From: Psychroflexus montanilacus
Lineage (GTDB): Bacteria > Bacteroidota > Bacteroidia > Flavobacteriales > Flavobacteriaceae
Direction of reading: 5' to 3'
Assembly: GCF_020164535.1 (NCBI RefSeq)
Contig: NZ_JAIQZC010000004.1
Coordinates: forward strand, 328,195-392,194
Length of the DNA: 64,000 nt
The first letter of the stretch is position 1; each line of letters begins with the position of its first letter. This document shows, piece after piece, positions 17,511-26,834 of the stretch. A model generated the notes under the pieces. It had not been told where the DNA came from. It searched no databases and saw only the letters and a program-made list of their open reading frames with translations. The position numbers and the translations under genes were made by a program.

Positions 17511-18707
17511 TTATAATATTTTTTTTATTTCTTGAGCAATTGCAAAAGCAAGTTTTGGTGGTACAGCATTACCCACCTGAGTAAATTGTCGTGCAGTTGA
17601 TCCAGTGAAAATATAATCATCTGGAAAAGTTTGAATTTTAGCAGATTCTCTTACTGATAATGTCCTTGGTGAAAATGGATGAAGATGAGACCGTCCACCA
17701 CCTTTTGTTCCTCCAGCTATAACCGTTTTTGAAGGTAAAAAAGGATTTAATCTATCAACTCGTCCAAGTTTATCCCTTCCCCCATAATCAAGTTCCATAT
17801 ATCGCAAAACAGAACTCGCTGTGTGTTTTCGCGTTTCATGGTTCTGAAGTAGATTGAAATCAGAATTAAAAACATCTATACAAGGTGTTTGAAAAATGGA
17901 ACTTAATGGATAATTAAATTCTTTCTTAGATAATGTTCCAACCACAAAAATTCTATTTCTGTTTTGAGGAACGCCAAAGTAAGATGCGTTTAATACTCTC
18001 GGATTAACCACTTTGTAACCTGACTTGGTTAATTTTTTTATTGCTTCTGCTAATTGTTTTCCATCATCTAAATCTTTCAAACCTGGAACATTTTCAATTA
18101 CGAATGCTTTCGGCTTGAATTGTTGAATAAGCCAAACAAAGTCAAATAAAAGGTTGCCTTTTTCCATATCATCAAATCCTAATCGCTTAAAGTTTTCATC
18201 TCCTTTCTTGAATCTTTGATTGGATGCAATGCTAAATGGTTGACAAGGAGGGCCTCCATGAAAAACACCATCAAAGTTTTCTTTTAATCCTACGATTGAT
18301 TTTAATTGTTCCGCAATTTCTTCTTTGTTTGAAATATCTCCTTTGAAGTTTGGAGGGCCAATCACTGGTCGGTCAGGATTATTAAGTCTAAGTGTGTTAC
18401 AGAATAACTCTGTATTTTCAACAGAAGCTATTGTTTTAAATCCAGCATACTCAAAGCCCAAATCCATTCCTCCTGCACCAGTGAAAAAGCTTACTGCTGG
18501 TATTTGACTTTCATGATTTTTCAAATCCTCAATTGACCGATTTCTTTCTTCAAGTTTAAAGCCATTTACATAATTACGGTATCGCAAATTATCATAGGAT
18601 AGACCTTTTTGGATTAGTAAGTCTGATAGATGAATATCCTTTTTACGGGATTCTTCTAAAAGTCGTAATTGTTCATTTATGCTCAATTTTTGGGCTAATT
18701 CTATCAT
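17511..18707 (-). CDS. C5-cytosine DNA methyltransferase (type II modification)
   Basis: The 398-residue enzyme shows the C5-MTase motifs in order: I FTGAGGMDLGFEYAG (about 76-90), IV GGPPCQPFSIAS with the catalytic Cys near residue 155, VI FVIENVPGL, VIII QNRNRIFVVG, and X QVGNAVPPKLA at the C-terminus. A variable target-recognition region lies between VIII and IX. The first 70 residues are a helical extension. Its ATG overlaps the stop of the upstream HNH gene by four bases, so the two are coupled. The target sequence cannot be read from the protein. Confidence 0.93.
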   Translation of the reverse strand: MIELAQKLSINEQLRLLEESRKKDIHLSDLLIQKGLSYDNLRYRNYVNGFKLEERNRSIEDLKNHESQIPAVSFFTGAGGMDLGFEYAGFKTIASVENTELFCNTLRLNNPDRPVIGPPNFKGDISNKEEIAEQLKSIVGLKENFDGVFHGGPPCQPFSIASNQRFKKGDENFKRLGFDDMEKGNLLFDFVWLIQQFKPKAFVIENVPGLKDLDDGKQLAEAIKKLTKSGYKVVNPRVLNASYFGVPQNRNRIFVVGTLSKKEFNYPLSSIFQTPCIDVFNSDFNLLQNHETRKHTASSVLRYMELDYGGRDKLGRVDRLNPFLPSKTVIAGGTKGGGRSHLHPFSPRTLSVRESAKIQTFPDDYIFTGSTARQFTQVGNAVPPKLAFAIAQEIKKIL

Positions 18708-19879
18708 GCTACAATTCTTTTTTTAGCAATTTCGTAAACTTCTAGTGCTTGTGTTTTATTTTTAAAATCTTCTAGCTTTTCTTTTCTCAAAAACTGATTG
18801 TAAAATAAATGAACACTCCTATGACAATTTGGACACAAACCGACAACGTCAGTAAGTGAAGTGCCTTTAGAAGTGATTCCAAGCGATGACGACAGTGGAA
18901 GAACGTGATGCACTTCTATTAGGTTTTTAGTCCAAGGATATCTTTCTTGGGTGTTATATGTACACATATTGCAAACTGGTTCAGGATTTGCCTCCAAAAA
19001 CATTTTTCTAAGAATAGGGCTTCTTTCAATTTTTAAATGTGTAACTCTTGACCTCTTTCCTTCAATGAAAATTTCGTCATTTGGCTGTTCTCGGGGATGT
19101 ACTTTGATAGCTCTTAGCTCACCAGAAAGGCTTGTAAGAGCCAAAAAGTCTTCAGCTCTAATTGATTTCGGTTTTATGTAATTTGGATTAACTAATTCCT
19201 TAAACTCATTATAGTCATAGTAATCCGCTAAACTCACATCAAGTATTAGAGTTTTTTTATGCCATTTTAATAGACTTATTTGGCTCATAAAAATCAACAT
19301 TTCTCTGACCTGTCTAGTCTCATCCCCTTTAGGATTGTAAGATTTGGGTTTGAGATTTTTGTAATGGGTGATATCCTCTGTTCCGTTTACATTATTGGCA
19401 ATTAGATATGTAAATACATCTTCCAAAGTCAATGTGCTTCCTATGCCTGATATGAGCCTTGAAAAAATTAATTTTAATATCGCACAGAATGGATAGATTT
19501 CAGGGTCACTTGGGTTATAGTCCTGAAAAGCAGGGAAAGGGAACCGAAATCTAGGAATATATTGAAAAAGGTAATCATCAACGTCTTGAATTTTTCCATC
19601 ATGACTTGCTATTTCATTGCAAAAGTCTGTACAAGTTAATTTGTCGTCTATCGTTGTAGCTAAAAAACTACACTCAAATACTCTTTTGTAATTTCTCCAA
19701 ACTCGATATGAATTCGGTGCAAAAGGCATACTTGTAGCTAATTCCAAAGGAAGTCGAAGCGGGTCTGGATTATCTCTAAGGGACACACCCTCTAGAGTTT
19801 GAAGCGTACTTGACATCAGTTTCAATATGTTGAAATCAAAATACAGTAACCTTCCTTGATCCCATCTCCATTTTGTCAT
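18704..19879 (-). CDS. HNH endonuclease, probable cognate restriction enzyme
   Basis: The 391-residue protein ends in a clear HNH zinc-finger nuclease domain: CNMC near residue 301, VHHVLPLSSS (first catalytic His), and DVVGLCPNCHRSVH. The first 290 residues are not recognisable and could carry DNA recognition. It is upstream of and overlaps the cytosine methyltransferase gene by four bases, the arrangement of a type II restriction-modification operon. The specificity is unknown. Placing the nuclease gene before its methyltransferase raises a control question, since methylation must precede cutting when the unit enters a new host. Confidence 0.85.
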   Translation of the reverse strand: MTKWRWDQGRLLYFDFNILKLMSSTLQTLEGVSLRDNPDPLRLPLELATSMPFAPNSYRVWRNYKRVFECSFLATTIDDKLTCTDFCNEIASHDGKIQDVDDYLFQYIPRFRFPFPAFQDYNPSDPEIYPFCAILKLIFSRLISGIGSTLTLEDVFTYLIANNVNGTEDITHYKNLKPKSYNPKGDETRQVREMLIFMSQISLLKWHKKTLILDVSLADYYDYNEFKELVNPNYIKPKSIRAEDFLALTSLSGELRAIKVHPREQPNDEIFIEGKRSRVTHLKIERSPILRKMFLEANPEPVCNMCTYNTQERYPWTKNLIEVHHVLPLSSSLGITSKGTSLTDVVGLCPNCHRSVHLFYNQFLRKEKLEDFKNKTQALEVYEIAKKRIVA

Positions 19880-19946
19880 GTGAACTTTTTTTTTGCTAAG
19901 ATACTTTGTTGTCTTCTGAGTATCTATTCTTCGTTACTTTTTTAAT

Positions 19947-19956
19947 GTTTGCCAAC
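19947..19956 (+). repeat. right copy of a 10-bp inverted repeat flanking the restriction-modification pair
   Basis: GTTTGCCAAC here is the exact reverse complement of GTTGGCAAAC at 17487-17496, on the other side of the two-gene restriction-modification unit. The left copy overlaps the end of the attC-like palindrome. It may mark the edges of an inserted segment. Confidence 0.35.
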
Positions 19957-20020
19957 TACTATCTATCCTCAAATATAGATAACTTTTTAGAATAAAAATA
20001 AACCCGTACAAGCATAGGTG

Positions 20021-20398
20021 TCATTCTTTTTTCCTCCTAAAGCTCAACCTAGCCTTTGCCGTTCCTTCATCAGTCGTGTCCAGATACAGCTCATAGCCTT
20101 TTGGCAGATGAATCGTTTCAGTGGTGCCAGGATCCACGTCTTGGGTTTTGAGGTTGTTTTGACCTTTTTGTTGCGTTCTCACAGCAAATCTTAAGTTTCC
20201 AATATTTTCTACTAGCACAAGGCAGTCCTCACCTTCAAAAGGATTGTTAGCCGCATCCTGGCCAGGACCTTTGCCGGTGATGCTCATGCTCTGGGAAGGT
20301 TTGAGTTCAAATTCTACCTGAGCTGTGGTGTCTTCAACGCTGAAAAGGCTTATCACACCGCAAAGCAATAAGGTGGTCACTAATTTATGAATTGTCAT
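20021..20398 (-). CDS. small exported protein of unknown function
   Basis: The 125-residue protein has a signal peptide (MTIHKLVTTLLLCGVISLFS, cleavage near TTAQ) and a mature part that looks all-beta, with LVLVENIGNLRFAVRTQQKG and GYELYLDTTDEGTAKARLSF. I do not recognise a family. It is monocistronic, transcribed divergently from gltX. Its higher GC and codon use look like the neighbouring core genes rather than the island, so I place it outside the island. Confidence 0.65.
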   Translation of the reverse strand: MTIHKLVTTLLLCGVISLFSVEDTTAQVEFELKPSQSMSITGKGPGQDAANNPFEGEDCLVLVENIGNLRFAVRTQQKGQNNLKTQDVDPGTTETIHLPKGYELYLDTTDEGTAKARLSFRRKKE

Positions 20399-20530
20399 AG
20401 CATATCGTTTTGATCGTCAGCGCTTAAGGGCTCAGACAAACTAAAGATACGTTTTTATTTGATTGGTCATTGCTTCCAAGATCAATTCGCCTTAACCGGG
20501 ATTTCCTTAGTGGTGAACATCAATATATTT

Positions 20531-20538
20531 TATCTTTG
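20531..20538 (+). promoter_or_regulatory. putative -7 box of gltX
   Basis: TATCTTTG matches TAnnTTTG and ends 15 bases before the gltX ATG. No good TTG is seen at -33. Confidence 0.5.
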
Positions 20539-20553
20539 TGAAAAAACAGACAA

Positions 20554-22071
20554 ATGGATACGAACGTAAGAGTAAGATTTGCCCCAAGTCCCACCGGACC
20601 TTTACACATTGGTGGCGTAAGAACTGCTTTATATAATTACTTGTTTGCCAAAAAACACGGCGGCGACTTCCTGTTAAGAATTGAAGATACCGATCAAACC
20701 CGTTTTGTAGAAGGCGCTGAGGAGTACATCAAAGAAAGCCTGGACTGGTGTGGAATTTCTTACGACGAGGGTCCCGAAAAACCTGGCGACTGCGGTCCGT
20801 ACCGACAAAGTGAACGCAAGGATATTTATGCTGAATACGTTGACAAACTTATTGATAATGGCCGTGCTTACTATGCGTTTGATACCGAAGAAGAGTTAGA
20901 TGCCAAGCGAAAAGAGGCAGAAAACCAGGGCACCAAATTTAGTTACGGTCCCAAAAACAGAGACTCGCTCAACAACTCACTCAGTTTATCTTCAGATGAA
21001 CTTCAAAAGAAGTTAGCTGAAAGCGATGATTATGTGATTCGGTTTAAAACGGAAGCGCATAAAACCTTAGAACTTCACGATGAGATAAGAGGCTATATTG
21101 AAGTGGATACTGAAGTTCTGGATGATAAGATTTTATTCAAAAGTGATGGCATGCCGACTTACCATTTGGCGAATATTGTAGATGACCATTTGATGCGCAT
21201 CACCCACGTGATTCGTGGTGAAGAATGGTTGCCTTCCCTGCCGCTTCACGTGTCGTTATACGAAGCATTTGGCTGGGAGGTACCAAAATTTGCGCATTTA
21301 CCCTTGATTTTAAAACCCAGCGGAAAAGGAAAGCTGAGCAAGCGAGACGGCGATCAGTTAGGTTTTCCAGTGTTTCCACTGGAATGGAAAGATCCTAAAA
21401 CAGGGAATGTTTCAGCGGGTTATCGCGAAGAAGGCTACTTGCCGGAAACTTTAACCAACATGCTGGCCCTTCTTGGCTGGAATGATGGCACCGATCAGGA
21501 ATTTTTCTCTTTGGAAGACATGACTCAAAAATTCGAATTATCGCGCGTGCATAAATCCGGAGCTAAATTTGATCCTGAAAAGACAGACTGGTTCCAACAT
21601 CATTATTTACAGGAACAGCCTGTTGGCGATTTGGTCGATGAATTCCTTCCTATTCTTGCTCAAAAAGAGATTTATCCTGAAAAAGTTTACGTAGAAGAGG
21701 TTGTAAAAACCATAAGAGAACGAGCGACGTTTGTTTCAGAATTCTGGGAGCTGTCCTTTTTCTACTTTGAAGCACCAAAGAAATTTGATGAAAAATCAGC
21801 CAAAAAAGCCTGGAAAAAAGATTCTGAAGAATGGATGCGTGCTTTGATTGGAAAATTACAAAGTTTGGAAGAGTTCTCCCAAGCCCACATTCAGGCAGAA
21901 GTAAAAGACTGGATCAACACTCAGGAGCTTGGTTTTGGAAAAATCATGCAGCCACTCAGGCTTTCACTAGTTGGAGCGATGCGTGGTCCGGATGTATTCC
22001 ATATCGCTTCCTGCATTGGTAAAGCTGAAACGATTTCCAGATTAAATTTTGCGATAGAAGAATTATCCTAA
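20554..22071 (+). CDS. gltX: glutamyl-tRNA synthetase
   Basis: The 505-residue class I synthetase charges tRNA-Glu. The HIGH-type motif is FAPSPTGPLHIGGVRTALYN at residues 9-28, and the KMSKS-type motif is GKLSKRDGDQLGFPV near residue 265. A C-terminal anticodon-binding helical domain follows. Full length. Whether it also makes Glu-tRNA-Gln, needing GatCAB, cannot be told from the window. Confidence 0.96.
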   Translation: MDTNVRVRFAPSPTGPLHIGGVRTALYNYLFAKKHGGDFLLRIEDTDQTRFVEGAEEYIKESLDWCGISYDEGPEKPGDCGPYRQSERKDIYAEYVDKLIDNGRAYYAFDTEEELDAKRKEAENQGTKFSYGPKNRDSLNNSLSLSSDELQKKLAESDDYVIRFKTEAHKTLELHDEIRGYIEVDTEVLDDKILFKSDGMPTYHLANIVDDHLMRITHVIRGEEWLPSLPLHVSLYEAFGWEVPKFAHLPLILKPSGKGKLSKRDGDQLGFPVFPLEWKDPKTGNVSAGYREEGYLPETLTNMLALLGWNDGTDQEFFSLEDMTQKFELSRVHKSGAKFDPEKTDWFQHHYLQEQPVGDLVDEFLPILAQKEIYPEKVYVEEVVKTIRERATFVSEFWELSFFYFEAPKKFDEKSAKKAWKKDSEEWMRALIGKLQSLEEFSQAHIQAEVKDWINTQELGFGKIMQPLRLSLVGAMRGPDVFHIASCIGKAETISRLNFAIEELS

Positions 22072-22141
22072 TTTTTTAAAATAATTATCTGAAATACTAA
22101 GTCAAATGTTCTACTTTTAGTAACTAATTAAATCAAAAATT

Positions 22142-23095
22142 ATGGGTTCTTTCGTAAGTATTTTTATAGTGGTGATTGTATTCTTCATCATTTTAAGCGG
22201 CATTTTTACAGTAAAACAACAAACAGCAGCACTTGTGGAACGTTTTGGACGTTTTCAAGTCATGAGAAACTCAGGCTTACATTTCAAAATTCCGCTAGTG
22301 GATAAAATTGCAGGACGAATCAATTTGAAAATTCAGCAGCTGGACGTTATCATAGAAACTAAAACGAAAGACGATGTCTTTGTTCAGCTCAAAGTTTCGG
22401 TTCAATACCAGGTGACGAGATCCAAAATTTATGATGCGTTTTACAAGCTTGAAAGTCCTAGTGCTCAAATTACTTCTTATGTCTTTGACGTTGTACGGGC
22501 TGAAGTTCCAAAAATGAAATTGGATGATGTCTTTGAGCGTAAAGATGATATTGCCAATGCAGTAAAGCTTGAGCTTAATGATGCGATGCTGGATTATGGG
22601 TATGACATCATTAGAACCCTGGTGACGGATATTGATCCAGACCAAAAGGTAAAAGACTCGATGAACAGAATTAATGCCTCAGAGCGTGAAAAAGTGGCCG
22701 CAGAGTTTGAAGGAGAAGCCGAGCGCATCAAGATTGTAGCCGTAGCCAGAGCAGAAGCTGAAAGTAAACGATTACAAGGGCAGGGTATCGCCGACCAGCG
22801 TAGAGAAATTGCCAGAGGTTTGGAAGAAAGTGTGGAAGTATTGAATAATGTGGGTATCAACTCACAGGAAGCTTCAGCTTTGATTGTAGTGACGCAACAT
22901 TATGATACGTTACAGTCGGTAGGTAGTCAATCCAACTCCAACCTGATCTTGTTGCCAAACGCACCAGAAGCTGGTAGCAATATGTTGAATGATATGATTG
23001 CTTCCTTTACAGCTTCCAGCCAGATTGGTGAAGAGATGAAGAAGCAAAATGAACGCAAAGCCGCTTCAGAAGGAGATGATCCAAAGAAGAAATAA
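22142..23095 (+). CDS. SPFH/band 7 membrane protein (stomatin-like)
   Basis: The 317-residue protein has one N-terminal helix (about 4-22), followed by the SPFH domain (TVKQQTAALVERFGRF to LVTDIDPD) and an Ala/Glu-rich coiled coil with AERIKIVAVARAEAESKRLQGQG, typical of slipin/QmcA proteins. Such proteins form large membrane-bound oligomers and influence proteases or membrane domains. It lies 70 bases after gltX and ends before a strong bidirectional hairpin. Confidence 0.9.
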   Translation: MGSFVSIFIVVIVFFIILSGIFTVKQQTAALVERFGRFQVMRNSGLHFKIPLVDKIAGRINLKIQQLDVIIETKTKDDVFVQLKVSVQYQVTRSKIYDAFYKLESPSAQITSYVFDVVRAEVPKMKLDDVFERKDDIANAVKLELNDAMLDYGYDIIRTLVTDIDPDQKVKDSMNRINASEREKVAAEFEGEAERIKIVAVARAEAESKRLQGQGIADQRREIARGLEESVEVLNNVGINSQEASALIVVTQHYDTLQSVGSQSNSNLILLPNAPEAGSNMLNDMIASFTASSQIGEEMKKQNERKAASEGDDPKKK

Positions 23096-23117
23096 CTTTA
23101 GAGTTTTATTCAATTAA

Positions 23118-23155
23118 AAAAGGCTTGGAAGATTTATTTTCCAAGCCTTTTCTAT
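23118..23155. terminator. bidirectional intrinsic terminator
   Basis: Arms AAAAGGCTTGGAA (23118-23130) and TTCCAAGCCTTTT (23139-23151) with an 8-base loop. A/T runs on both sides let it stop the SPFH transcript and the convergent YtxH operon. Confidence 0.85.
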
Positions 23156-23174
23156 TGTAATAGTTTAATAACTG

Positions 23175-23390
23175 TTATAATCCAAACTTTCTTAAAATCT
23201 GACTACCAATCCTGGCATAAATTGCTTTTTGTCCTAAATATGAAGCTGTTTCCGCTACAATATTGGTAAAAGAAAAAGCTCTTCTTAGATAAACTAAATC
23301 AATATTTGCTTTCTGCTTACTTATCTCAGCTTCAAGCTTTAAGATTTTTAAATCCTTATCAAGTTCTTTAAATGAATTATACTTTTTCAT
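23175..23390 (-). CDS. small DUF6327-like protein
   Basis: The 71-residue protein begins KKYNSFKELDKDLKILKLEAEI, a pattern I associate with DUF6327, followed by a helix and a basic C-terminus. It is the last gene of a three-gene operon with a holin-like membrane protein (four-base overlap) and a YtxH protein, an arrangement widespread in Flavobacteriia and likely linked to the envelope stress response. The specific function is unknown. Confidence 0.65.
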   Translation of the reverse strand: MKKYNSFKELDKDLKILKLEAEISKQKANIDLVYLRRAFSFTNIVAETASYLGQKAIYARIGSQILRKFGL

Positions 23391-23791
23391 CGGTCGTTAG
23401 ATTCGGTGTGTTCTAATTCTTTTTTAAGTTCTTCCTCTATGTCATCACCAGCATTTAAAACTTTATTTAAAAAACTAAAAATGGGTTTTTCCAATAGTTT
23501 TTTTCCGAAGATGCTAACAAAAATTAGCATTATGATATAGAATCCTCCAATCACAAAAAAACCATAAGAAACAGAGCCTAAATGATTACCAATAAGGAAA
23601 GATAAGCCTAAGGATACAAAAAACAGAATCAATATTAAAATTCCAATTTTAAGCACGAGTTGACCTCCTGTAACCAAACTTAATGCAGTTTTCTTTAAAA
23701 GGTCTAACTTATAATAATCTATGGAATGATTAATTGCCTCTTTGGTGTCTTGAGTCAGATTTTCAAAATGATTTCCTATAGAATTCCCCAT
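23387..23791 (-). CDS. holin-like (Holin-X superfamily) membrane protein
   Basis: The 134-residue protein has two central membrane helices (GGQLVLKIGILILILFFVS and YGFFVIGGFYIIMLIFVSI) between charged ends, as in the family annotated as phage holin family protein. There are no phage genes nearby, so a lytic role is unlikely. It is the middle gene of the YtxH operon. Confidence 0.72.
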   Translation of the reverse strand: MGNSIGNHFENLTQDTKEAINHSIDYYKLDLLKKTALSLVTGGQLVLKIGILILILFFVSLGLSFLIGNHLGSVSYGFFVIGGFYIIMLIFVSIFGKKLLEKPIFSFLNKVLNAGDDIEEELKKELEHTESNDR

Positions 23792-23807
23792 AAAGGATTA
23801 TAAAGTA

Positions 23808-24152
23808 TTATTTCTTTTTCAATTCTTTTTGAAGCTCAGCATTTTTCTTTCTTAGTTCTCCAAGTTCTCCTTCAAGCTTATTTAGCATATCATCTGCTTT
23901 ATTATTCACATTGGAAAACGTTTGTTCTAACTTTTCTTCAATGCTTTTTTTAGCTTCCGAAGCAAAAGAATTCAATTGCGATGAAGTTTCTTTGTACTTT
24001 TTATTCAGGTTATCTTGAAGATGATCAGCTTCGTCTTTAAGTTGTTTTCTGGTTTTTTCACCGCTTTGTGGTGCGTATAATAAACCCAAACCTACTCCTA
24101 CGGCTGTACCTGTTAAAAGTGCTAAAATTGTATTTCCTGTGTTATTTGCCAT
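23808..24152 (-). CDS. YtxH-domain protein
   Basis: The 114-residue protein starts with the YtxH signature: an N-terminal helix NTILALLTGTAVGVGLGLLY followed by APQSGEKTRKQLKDEADHLQ, then a long amphipathic coiled coil ending in Lys-rich sequence. YtxH proteins are membrane-associated and stress-induced in several bacteria; a molecular role is not established. It is the first gene of the operon. A minus-strand TAAATTTG at 24181-24188 is a possible -7 box. Confidence 0.85.
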   Translation of the reverse strand: MANNTGNTILALLTGTAVGVGLGLLYAPQSGEKTRKQLKDEADHLQDNLNKKYKETSSQLNSFASEAKKSIEEKLEQTFSNVNNKADDMLNKLEGELGELRKKNAELQKELKKK

Positions 24153-24278
24153 TTTACTTAATTTTTTAATTGGTTCAATACAAATTTAAAGCTTATTCAA
24201 CGGCCTGCCTGTTAAAGCACGGTTAATAAATGGTTTAGCTCAGTTTAATCCTTAAAATATTTAATTTTTTTCTAAATT

Positions 24279-25817
24279 TTAAGAATCTAACCAATTTTTA
24301 AAATCGATATCTTTTTGAATAATAGATTTTACTTCAGTAATCGGAACACGTTTTTGTTCCATAGTATCTCTATGACGTATGGTTACACAATGGTCTTCTT
24401 TGGTGTCGTGATCTACTGTAATGCAAAATGGCGTTCCTGCGGCATCCTGTCTTCTGTAACGTCTGCCTACTGCATCTTTCTCATCATAAATAACGTTGAA
24501 GTCCCACTGTAAATCTTTCAATATTCCCTGAGCAATTTCTGGTAAACCATCTTTTTTGAGGAGTGGGAAGACAGCAGCTTTTACAGGCGCAAGGACAGAA
24601 GGTATTTTCAATACTGTTCTAGTACTTCCGTCTTCCAGCGTTTCGTCCTGCAAAGCGCTAGAAAACACCGCCAAAAACATTCTGTCTAATCCTATAGACG
24701 TCTCAATCACGTAAGGCACATAATTCTTACCTAATTCTGGATCGTAAAACTGAAGTTTTTTTCCGGATAGATTTTCATGAGCTTTCAGGTCGAAGTCTGT
24801 TCGGGAGTGAATCCCTTCCAGTTCTTTAAATCCAAAAGGGAAATTGAACTCAATATCTGTTGCTGCATTGGCATAGTGCGCCATCTTTTCGTGATCGTGA
24901 AATCTATAATTTTCTTCACCAAGACCCAAAGACTGATGCCACTTCGTTCTAATTTCTTTCCAGTGTTCAAACCATTTGAGTTCATCCCCTGGTCTTACAA
25001 AGTATTGCATTTCCATTTGTTCAAACTCACGCTGACGGAAAATAAATTGTCTGGCGACGATTTCATTTCTGAAGGCTTTACCTATTTGAGCAATGCCGAA
25101 AGGAATCTTCATACGCCCCGTTTTCTGGACATTGGCAAAGTTGACAAAAATACCTTGCGCTGTCTCTGGTCTGAGGTACAAATCTGAAGCCGATTCTGCA
25201 GAAGCACCAAGCTTAGTCCCAAACATCAAGTTGAATTGTTTTACGTTGGTCCAGTTTCTGGATCCACTGACAGGGCAGGCGATTTCCAGCTCTTCAATAA
25301 GGGCTTTCACATCGTCAAGATTTTCTTCTGTAAGCGATTTGGCTAAGCGGGAAAGTATCTCTTTGGATTGTGCTCTGTATTTGACCACTCGTGGATGCGT
25401 AGTGACAAATTCCTGTTCGTCAAATTTGTCTCCAAAGCGTTTTTTAGCCTTAGCAATTTCTTTTTGAGCCTTTTGCTCTATTTTTTCGACGTAGTCTTCT
25501 ACCAGTACATCAGCCCTGTATCTTTTCTTGGAGTCCTTGTTGTCGATCATAGGATCGTTGAATGCATCTACATGCCCGGAAGCTTTCCAGGTGTTGGGAT
25601 GCATTAGGATCGCGGCATCGAGGCCAACAATCTCTTCATGAAGCTGAACCATACTTTTCCACCAGTAAGCTTTGATGTTGTTTTTCAGTTCTACACCGTT
25701 TTGTCCGTAGTCGTAAACAGCGCTTAATCCATCATAGATTTCGCTGGAAGAAAAAATATACCCATACTCTTTGGCGTGGGATATTACCTGTTTGAATTTG
25801 TCTTGTTCTTGTGCCAT
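24279..25817 (-). CDS. glyS: glycyl-tRNA synthetase (alpha2, class II)
   Basis: The 512-residue enzyme charges tRNA-Gly and is of the single-chain type. Seen: YGYIFSSSEIYDGLSAVYDYG at the N-terminus, class II motif 2 around GKAFRNEI, and motif 3 GLDRMFLAVF, followed by the anticodon-binding domain ending in the KRVPITEVKSII region. I use the ATG at 25817, giving MAQEQDKF; the longer upstream frame has no family similarity. A TACTTTTG -7 box lies at 25829-25822, only five bases before the ATG, so the mRNA may have almost no leader. Confidence 0.95.
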   Translation of the reverse strand: MAQEQDKFKQVISHAKEYGYIFSSSEIYDGLSAVYDYGQNGVELKNNIKAYWWKSMVQLHEEIVGLDAAILMHPNTWKASGHVDAFNDPMIDNKDSKKRYRADVLVEDYVEKIEQKAQKEIAKAKKRFGDKFDEQEFVTTHPRVVKYRAQSKEILSRLAKSLTEENLDDVKALIEELEIACPVSGSRNWTNVKQFNLMFGTKLGASAESASDLYLRPETAQGIFVNFANVQKTGRMKIPFGIAQIGKAFRNEIVARQFIFRQREFEQMEMQYFVRPGDELKWFEHWKEIRTKWHQSLGLGEENYRFHDHEKMAHYANAATDIEFNFPFGFKELEGIHSRTDFDLKAHENLSGKKLQFYDPELGKNYVPYVIETSIGLDRMFLAVFSSALQDETLEDGSTRTVLKIPSVLAPVKAAVFPLLKKDGLPEIAQGILKDLQWDFNVIYDEKDAVGRRYRRQDAAGTPFCITVDHDTKEDHCVTIRHRDTMEQKRVPITEVKSIIQKDIDFKNWLDS

Positions 25818-25948
25818 AACGCAAAAGTAAAAAAACAAGGCTTTGTTTGATGTTTTCGAAGCTAAATTATTGATCGAATATCTATTGCAGAATATTATCC
25901 ATACCGATGATTTTTTTATTAGCTTTAGTGTAACCAATTTATTATCAG

Positions 25949-26629
25949 ATGCTTCAGGATTTTAAAAATTTTCTGTTCCCTAAACTTTGTGCTTGTTGTG
26001 AAGCTGTTCTTCTAAAAGAAGAGGTCCTGATTTGTACTTTCTGTAGAAATGAACTACCGCTTTATCCTAATTTTTTTGATGACGAACACGACTTGCATAA
26101 GATTTTATACGGACGAGTTTTAGTAGATGAGGCAGCAAGTTTGTTTTATTTTGAAAAGAAAGGAATTATTCAAAATTTAATCCACGACCTCAAATACAGG
26201 GGAAATAAAGAATTGAGTTATCATCTAGGAGAATGGCTTGGAGACACTCTAGTGGATGCGGGTTGGGCTTTAAAAATTGATACAGTCATTCCAGTTCCAC
26301 TCCATAACAAGCGAATGCGTGAAAGGGGGTACAACCAAGTAGAAGGTTTTGGAAAGTCTATTGCTAAAAAACTTTCAGCAGACTATAATGATCGTCTTTT
26401 GAAAAGACGCTCCAATTCCAAAACTCAGGTTTTCAAGAATAGACTGGCCAGGTCTGAAGTTGTGCAAAATCATTTTTATGTGAATGATCATGCAGACTTC
26501 TCTTCTCAAAACATTTTGCTGGTGGATGACCTTGTGACAACTGGAGCTACTTTAGAGGCGTGTTATTTAGCATTAAAGGATGTGAGCATTCATAAGCTAA
26601 GCATTGCAACCATTGCAATAAGTAAATAA
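25949..26629 (+). CDS. comF: ComF-family phosphoribosyltransferase-like protein
   Basis: The 226-residue protein has a double zinc-finger N-terminus (CACC at 12-15 and CTFC near 30) and a PRTase domain with the PRPP loop ILLVDDLVTTGAT near 188-200. RERGYNQVEGF is the ComF signature. ComF proteins are needed for DNA uptake in naturally competent bacteria. It is divergent from glyS. The 205 bases after it hold no gene that I can support. Confidence 0.9.
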   Translation: MLQDFKNFLFPKLCACCEAVLLKEEVLICTFCRNELPLYPNFFDDEHDLHKILYGRVLVDEAASLFYFEKKGIIQNLIHDLKYRGNKELSYHLGEWLGDTLVDAGWALKIDTVIPVPLHNKRMRERGYNQVEGFGKSIAKKLSADYNDRLLKRRSNSKTQVFKNRLARSEVVQNHFYVNDHADFSSQNILLVDDLVTTGATLEACYLALKDVSIHKLSIATIAISK

Positions 26630-26834
26630 TCAAAGAATGTTTGGATATAGATCAAAACTCAATCCTATTTTTGATGCAGAATTCGGAGGTTTTTTTAAGG
26701 CAGACAATTCAGAAATGCTTCGTTATTGGGATTAGTTCAACTAGCAAATTTCAGTAAGACAGGCTTCTGAAATTAGAGTTTCACTGAATAAAATTTATAT
26801 TTTGTTGTTTCTTTGTACAAACTAAATTCTGGTT

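Noticed and set aside
23387..23791. Prophage holin.
   Set aside because: No lysin, structural or integrase gene nearby; the YtxH operon context is that of a chromosomal stress gene set.
26637..26735. A 32-codon plus-strand frame after comF starting MFGYRSKLNP.
   Set aside because: Too short, no promoter, no recognisable family and no sign of conservation; it may be a gene remnant but I cannot support it.
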